From Bacteroidia bacterium (GTDB taxonomy: Bacteria > Bacteroidota > Bacteroidia > B-17B0 > Aurantibacillaceae), in assembly GCA_016787705.1 (NCBI GenBank), contig JAEUTP010000027.1:1-64000 (forward strand): DNA of 64,000 bases, given 5' to 3'. The position numbers and the translations under genes are program-made. The stretch's first letter is position 1, and the number at the start of each line of letters is the position of its first letter. Below are positions 60,015-64,000 of the stretch, piece after piece. Under the pieces are notes generated by a model. That model was not told the origin of the DNA, did no database searches, and was given only the letters and a program-made list of their open reading frames with translations.

Positions 60015-62501
60015 TTGTCTTTCGATCCATTTAAAATAGATCTTCCTGTAACAGAAATAATTTCTTTTGTAAGAGAACAACTTGCAAAAGAAAATACGCT
60101 TATTGTAAATGCTCCACCTGGCGCAGGTAAAAGTACATTATTGCCATTAGCTTTAATGGAAGAAACATGGTTGCAAGGAAAAAAGATAATTATGCTGGAA
60201 CCACGCCGCCTGGCTGCGCGAACAATTGCAGCGCGAATGTCTTCGCTTATAAATGATGAAATAGGTAAAACAATTGGTTACCGGGTTCGATTTGACAATC
60301 GTGTTAGTGCAAATACAAAAATAGAAGTTGTTACCGAAGGTATTCTTACGCGCATGTTACATTCGGATAATGCTTTGGAAGATGTTGGCCTGGTTATTTT
60401 TGATGAGTTTCACGAGCGTAGTTTACATGCCGATCTTGCATTAGCATTGTGTCGCGAGGCTCAACAGGTATTGCGTCCTGACCTTCGTATTATGATCATG
60501 AGTGCTACTTTAAATATGCCACAATTAACGGCATTATTAAAAGCGCCGGTGGCCGTTAGCGAAGGAAAACAATTTCCTGTTGAAATAATTTATAATGGGG
60601 ATGCTGAGGAAACATTACTCCCTGAATTAACAGCGCGAACCGTTATAAAAGCTGTAAAAGAACAGCAAGGTGATACATTAGTGTTTCTTCCCGGCGAAGG
60701 CGAAATAAAAAAATGTGAAGAACTATTAAAAGCTGTTTTGCCTGACTTTTCTATTCACCCTTTATATGGCCAGTTACCACAGCAAGAGCAATTTGCGGCT
60801 ATTATGCCAAATAAATTTGGTAAACGTAAAGTTGTTTTGGCAACTTCAATAGCCGAAACAAGTTTAACTATCGAAGGAATTAGAATTGTTGTAGATACCG
60901 GCTTTGGCCGTAGCTCAAGGTTTGATACCCGCTCCGGCTTATCTAAATTAGAAACATTAAGGATCTCAAAAGATTCGGCAGATCAACGCGCAGGCCGTGC
61001 CGGAAGATTAAGCAGTGGCGTGTGTTACCGTATGTGGACAAAGGCCACGCACGAGCGTTTGGCCGAACATAGAATTCCTGAAATAATGGAAGCAGATCTT
61101 GCATCATTGGTTTTAGATATGGCCAATTGGGGCGTTAACGATATTTTACAATTAACATGGTTAACACCGCCACCAAAAGCAGCCTTAAGCCAGGCAACAG
61201 ATATATTACATCAATTACATGCTTTAGAAAAAAATAAGATCACGGTACATGGTAAACAAATACATCGTTTAGCCTGCCACCCGCGCATTGCGCACATGTT
61301 GTTAATGGCAACAGAAATAAAGGACAAACAGTTAGGAACAGATCTTGCCGCTGTTTTAGAAGAGCGCGATCCTTTACCAAGAGAGACAGGTATTGATATT
61401 AATCTACGGGTAGAGGCATTACGGCGAGCACGATCGAACAGTGCTAGTGCTAATCGTTTTGCAAGAATAGAAAAGGTCGCAGCATCCTATCGCAAAATGC
61501 TGGAAATAGAAGTTGATAATGGTGCGGTTGATGTTTTTGAGACAGGATTATTGTTGGCGTATGCGTATCCTGAACGTATTGCGTTTGCAAGGCCCGGTAA
61601 CAACGCGCAATTTCAATTGGCCAACGGTAAGTACGCTGTTGCAGGTCATAAAGATGATCTGGCGCATGAACCCTGGTTGGCTGTAGCGCACATGGACCTG
61701 CGTGATGGTTTAGGTAAAATATTTTTAGCCGCACCTTTAAATCCAAAAGATCTTTTGCCAATGGTAAAAGAGCAAACCGCTATAACCTGGGATACGCGTA
61801 AAGGCGGTATCGTTGCAACCAAAGAACTAAAAATAGGCAGTTTGGTATTGCAAAGTAAGGCATTGCCAAACCCAAACGAAGAACAAATTGCTTCTGCTAT
61901 TTCTAATGCTATAAAAAATGAAGGCGAACAGCTGTTAGATTTTGATGAGAAGATGGAGCAGTTGCAAAACCGGATCATGAGTTTAAGGATTTGGAATACT
62001 ATAGAGAATTGGCCGGATGTAAGCACTGATGTTTTATTGCAAACAAACGAAAAATGGCTTGGCCCTTATTTAAAGAATATAAAAAAACCGGATGATCTTA
62101 AAAAAATAAATTTAAGCGAAGCATTATTTTATTCATTAGATCTTGAAAAACAACAAGCTTTAAATGTATTGGTGCCTCAAAAAATAGAAGTGCCCAGCGG
62201 TTCAGAAATAAAAATTCAATATTTTATAAACGGTGCAGTGCCTGTATTATCTGTTCGCTTGCAGGAAGTGTTTGGTTTAAGCGATACACCAACTGTAAAT
62301 AAAGGTAAAATAAAAGTGGTCATGCATTTATTGTCACCGGGTTATAAACCTGTTCAGGTTACGTCTGATCTAAAAAGCTTTTGGAATAATTTATATTTTG
62401 AAGTGAAAAAAGAATTGCAACGTCGTTACCCAAAACATGCCTGGCCCGAAGATCCTTGGACGGCGCCTGCGGTAGCAAAGGGCAGAAGCCATAAGAAATA
62501 A
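60015..62501 (+). CDS. hrpB: ATP-dependent RNA helicase HrpB
   Basis: The 828-residue DEAH-box helicase has Walker A APPGAGKST (about residues 35-43), motif II DEFHERSLHADL (about 130-141; DEFH in place of DEAH), motif III SATL and motif VI QRAGRAGR. The C-terminal half has HA2/OB-like parts and the HrpB-specific end KKELQRRYPKHAWPEDP, a hallmark of the family. It is thought to act in RNA handling; the exact role is unsettled. The TTG start at 60015 is the best available; TACCTTAG about 20 nt upstream is a plausible -7 box. Confidence 0.93.
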   Translation: MSFDPFKIDLPVTEIISFVREQLAKENTLIVNAPPGAGKSTLLPLALMEETWLQGKKIIMLEPRRLAARTIAARMSSLINDEIGKTIGYRVRFDNRVSANTKIEVVTEGILTRMLHSDNALEDVGLVIFDEFHERSLHADLALALCREAQQVLRPDLRIMIMSATLNMPQLTALLKAPVAVSEGKQFPVEIIYNGDAEETLLPELTARTVIKAVKEQQGDTLVFLPGEGEIKKCEELLKAVLPDFSIHPLYGQLPQQEQFAAIMPNKFGKRKVVLATSIAETSLTIEGIRIVVDTGFGRSSRFDTRSGLSKLETLRISKDSADQRAGRAGRLSSGVCYRMWTKATHERLAEHRIPEIMEADLASLVLDMANWGVNDILQLTWLTPPPKAALSQATDILHQLHALEKNKITVHGKQIHRLACHPRIAHMLLMATEIKDKQLGTDLAAVLEERDPLPRETGIDINLRVEALRRARSNSASANRFARIEKVAASYRKMLEIEVDNGAVDVFETGLLLAYAYPERIAFARPGNNAQFQLANGKYAVAGHKDDLAHEPWLAVAHMDLRDGLGKIFLAAPLNPKDLLPMVKEQTAITWDTRKGGIVATKELKIGSLVLQSKALPNPNEEQIASAISNAIKNEGEQLLDFDEKMEQLQNRIMSLRIWNTIENWPDVSTDVLLQTNEKWLGPYLKNIKKPDDLKKINLSEALFYSLDLEKQQALNVLVPQKIEVPSGSEIKIQYFINGAVPVLSVRLQEVFGLSDTPTVNKGKIKVVMHLLSPGYKPVQVTSDLKSFWNNLYFEVKKELQRRYPKHAWPEDPWTAPAVAKGRSHKK

Positions 62502-62508
62502 GGCAGAT

Positions 62509-62730
62509 CTATTTTAAATTAATTTGGTTAAAATGGTAAAGTTCTGCTTCTGCATCTAAAATTTCCTGGTTCAGTTTTTCTTCGTAAAATCTGTTTATAA
62601 TAAGCATCGCATGTACAATACCCGGAAGAATAAACAAGGCTGTAAGAAATAAATTTAAAATAAAAGCACCGTTCTTACCTGTAGATAGTACTGCAATGGG
62701 CGGCAGTATTACACAAAAAAAATACCTCAT
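62509..62730 (-). CDS. YqaE/Pmp3-family small membrane protein
   Basis: The 73-residue protein has two hydrophobic helices, with the family text LPPIAVLSTGKNGAFILNLFLTALFILPGIVHAMLII split across residues 9-45, and a 28-residue acidic tail (KLNQEILDAEAELYHFNQ). Pmp3-type proteins sit in the inner membrane and are linked to salt and membrane stress. Convergent with hrpB, 7 bp between stops. Confidence 0.85.
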   Translation of the reverse strand: MRYFFCVILPPIAVLSTGKNGAFILNLFLTALFILPGIVHAMLIINRFYEEKLNQEILDAEAELYHFNQINLK

Positions 62731-62785
62731 AATAACCTGGTTTAAATGTTATTGAAAGGTAATTCCTTTTAAACCATATTGTCAA

Positions 62786-62824
62786 TAGGTAAAATTACCT
62801 ATTTTGAGTAGGTAATTTTACCTA
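62786..62824. repeat. Paired 16-bp palindromes, inverted copies 7 bp apart
   Basis: TAGGTAAAATTACCTA (62786-62801) and TAGGTAATTTTACCTA (62809-62824) are exact reverse complements of each other, and each is nearly self-complementary (GGTA...TACC). They can form one long hairpin or two small ones. A half copy GGTAATT lies at 62759. The location is about 55 bp upstream of the Pmp3-like gene. A dimeric repressor operator or a mobile palindrome is possible. Confidence 0.6.
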
Positions 62825-62928
62825 TATAAAACAGACTTTTTTGTAACAAACTCCATATCTCGTGCAATGTGATTTATAGTCTCTTTTTCCTTTAAGACTG
62901 GGATAATTGGTATTACCTTGTATTCCAT
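62818..62928 (-). CDS. 36-residue ORF, possible DUF4177-like fragment
   Basis: From ATG 62928 this reads MEYKVIPIIPVLKEKETINH, then IARDMEFVTKKSVLYR, and stops inside the palindrome pair. The opening MEYKVIP resembles the start of DUF4177-like proteins, so it may be the head of a gene cut by the palindromic element. An overlapping frame (62822-62959, 45 residues starting MGDEKLKINKYGIQGN) is equally open, and I cannot choose between them by eye. Confidence 0.3.
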   Translation of the reverse strand: MEYKVIPIIPVLKEKETINHIARDMEFVTKKSVLYR

Positions 62929-62948
62929 ATTTATTAATTTTTAATTTC

Positions 62949-63035
62949 TCATCCCCCATGTTGCCAACACTTTCCGTTACTACTCGCTGCCCTTTTGCAG
63001 CGGCTGCCTTTTTGTGTTTGGGCTAGTTTAAACAA
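62949..63035 (-). CDS. 28-residue zinc-ribbon-like mini-protein or gene remnant
   Basis: From TTG 63035 the ORF reads FKLAQTQKGSRCKRAASSNGKCWQHGG. The core KGSRCKR...GKCWQHG matches the end of a common small Bacteroidota domain (usually CxxTTKKGTxCKR...CWQH), in which Cys and His bind zinc. The first Cys pair is missing, so this is either a fragment or a minimal form. It overlaps the stop of the gene at 63028 and the next ORF. Confidence 0.35.
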   Translation of the reverse strand: MFKLAQTQKGSRCKRAASSNGKCWQHGG

Positions 63036-63213
63036 GATCGTGGTCATAAACCAAAACCGGCCCATTTAATGCCTGGAATTTAATATAATAGTTGCTAAGG
63101 CTCTGTTGGGTTGTAATAATTACACCATTCGTTCCTGAAGGAATAATTTTTGCACCATAAGTTTTATTTCGGCGTAGCGTAACCGTTTGATTTATTGTAT
63201 ATCTGCAAGGCAT
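63028..63213 (-). CDS. Small beta-rich hypothetical protein
   Basis: The 61-residue protein has no signal peptide. Alternating strands and Gly turns (TVTLRRNKTYG, SGTNGVIITTQ, YYIKFQALNGPVLVYDHDL) suggest an SH3-like small barrel as found in KOW/Hypothetical-type domains. It starts 6 bp after the 3' end of the upstream gene at 63220, so they are co-transcribed. Function unknown. Confidence 0.5.
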   Translation of the reverse strand: MPCRYTINQTVTLRRNKTYGAKIIPSGTNGVIITTQQSLSNYYIKFQALNGPVLVYDHDLV

Positions 63214-63219
63214 GGTTTT

Positions 63220-64000
63220 TTATTTTAAATTATCTTTATATGCTTTTTCAATTCTTTCAATTGCTTGTTTCTTTTTACGTGGATTGTTTATATCCTTTGA
63301 GGCGTCAATAAGTATGGTCATAAATGTATTCAGATCTTCTTCAAGATTTTGTTTTTTTATATTTAATTCTTTCGTTTTGTAATTAAGGCTGTCGAGTTCA
63401 GGCAAATTAACGGTTTTGTTTGGCGACGAGGCCGTATTTTTAGTTGGAATGCCGTTGGCATATGCTAAATACTTGATACCCTGACTTAGTACTTTAAATG
63501 AAGTCCTAACTGCTTCGTCAGCATCAACCCTAACACCTTTTATTGTAAATTCTCCCGGCCCATCCATTTTAATAGCTATATCTGAATTGCCAAGAAATGT
63601 ACGCGCTGCAGTAAAGTTATATCTTGAATGCGCTGTTTTGCGATAGTTACCGCGCTCGCCAACATTTGATGTATTAACAGATCCATCGGTTAATGTTTTT
63701 TTTGATCTTATCTTTTTCCAATATACAGGCGGTAATACGGCAATTATAGAACAATTAGGGTCTGATAAGATAGAATCTCCAAATGCTGATGTTACATTAT
63801 TTGTTTCAGACTGAATACTTTTACCCAGATCGAATACCTTTTGAATAAATTCAGGGCTTTTATCAATGGCCCTTCCCATGATAATGTTTTCAAAATCCAG
63901 CATTACTTTTTTGAACGAAATTATTGCTGAATTATAACTGCCCATTGCTTTTTCATGAATTAAGGTATTTTCTTTTGAAATGTCATTCTTAAGCAACTGT
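63220..64000 (-). CDS. Hypothetical protein, 5' end beyond the window
   Basis: The reading frame stays open to the right edge, so the gene is partial at its start. About 260 residues are visible: helical segments at the visible N-terminus (YNSAIISFKKVMLDFENIIM) and C-terminus (LNYKTKELNIKKQNLEEDLNTF, Lys/Glu coiled coil) flanking a beta-rich middle (SIIAVLPPVYWKKI, DIAIKMDGPGEFTIKGVRVD). I do not recognise a family. The helix-strand-helix plan could be a structural or phage-related protein, but nothing in view proves it. Confidence 0.5.
   Translation of the reverse strand, partial: QLLKNDISKENTLIHEKAMGSYNSAIISFKKVMLDFENIIMGRAIDKSPEFIQKVFDLGKSIQSETNNVTSAFGDSILSDPNCSIIAVLPPVYWKKIRSKKTLTDGSVNTSNVGERGNYRKTAHSRYNFTAARTFLGNSDIAIKMDGPGEFTIKGVRVDADEAVRTSFKVLSQGIKYLAYANGIPTKNTASSPNKTVNLPELDSLNYKTKELNIKKQNLEEDLNTFMTILIDASKDINNPRKKKQAIERIEKAYKDNLK

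Noticed and set aside
1..64000. tRNA, rRNA, riboswitch, transposase and phage genes
   Set aside because: I looked for cloverleaf-like genes, IS transposases, integrases and known leader structures and saw none I could support.

Overview
This 64-kb window reads as an AT-rich chromosomal segment of a Bacteroidota bacterium. The evidence is a type IX secretion sorting domain on one hydrolase, collagen-like and CarboxypepD-like lipoproteins, DUF4293, a two-part SGNH/MBOAT surface acetylation locus, absence of Shine-Dalgarno sites, and many promoters of the Bacteroidota type (TTTG, 19-21 bp, TAnnTTTG). No rRNA, tRNA, CRISPR array, transposase or integrase was found. I cannot place the organism below phylum level.

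Layout. 1-2.6 kb: an integron-like cassette array without an integrase. Three attC-like folded sites bracket two cassettes, one with an unknown membrane protein and one with a secreted alpha/beta hydrolase. 2.6-9.9 kb: a DUF1826-like protein, an ABC exporter, a lipoprotein, 3-hydroxybutyrate dehydrogenase, and a SulP transporter with two beta-carbonic anhydrases that looks like an inorganic-carbon uptake operon. 10-18 kb: a CzcCBA-type heavy-metal efflux operon with its two-component system; four 11-bp-phased ATTAG repeats lie upstream of czcC. 18-28 kb: a UbiA-like protein, porin, M28 peptidase, a decayed gene, then a potassium module (KdpD-like kinase, KdpE-like regulator, Kup, beta-barrel porin) with TTTATA-N5-TTTATA repeats in its promoter. 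28-35 kb: envelope proteins, an M23/LysM endopeptidase, MFS transporter and miaA. 35.5-41 kb: surface O-acylation locus (two SGNH proteins, MBOAT, acyltransferase 3). 41-42.4 kb: small proteins and a frameshifted response regulator beside a 22-bp inverted repeat. 42.6-51.5 kb: SpoIIE phosphatase, GlxA-type regulator, PhnB-like, SRPBCC and MATE proteins, a TPR signalling protein, a single-domain receiver, and a TerB/J-domain protein. 51.5-59.8 kb: an outer-membrane receptor, a sigma-54 activator, a hybrid kinase, and two small secreted-protein transcription units that appear to be their targets. 60-64 kb: hrpB, a Pmp3-family protein, and a patch of very small genes and palindromes.

Three things stand out. 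(1) The sigma-54 activator/hybrid kinase pair sits next to six copies of a dyad, TTCCA-N5-TGGAA and close variants. Two target promoters have the same geometry: dyad centre, 61 bp, TGGCAC (-24 element), 44 bp, ATG. (2) The cassette array at the left edge has classic cassette logic (the start of cassette 1 is complementary to the 5' end of its own attC-like site) but no integrase in view. (3) At least eight genes start 4-6 nt after a TAnnTTTG box and so are probably leaderless. Two of these, miaA and the M23 peptidase, have no ATG/GTG/TTG that could give the full protein and appear to start at ATC and ATT.

All functions are inferred from reading sequence and family knowledge; no search or folding program was run.
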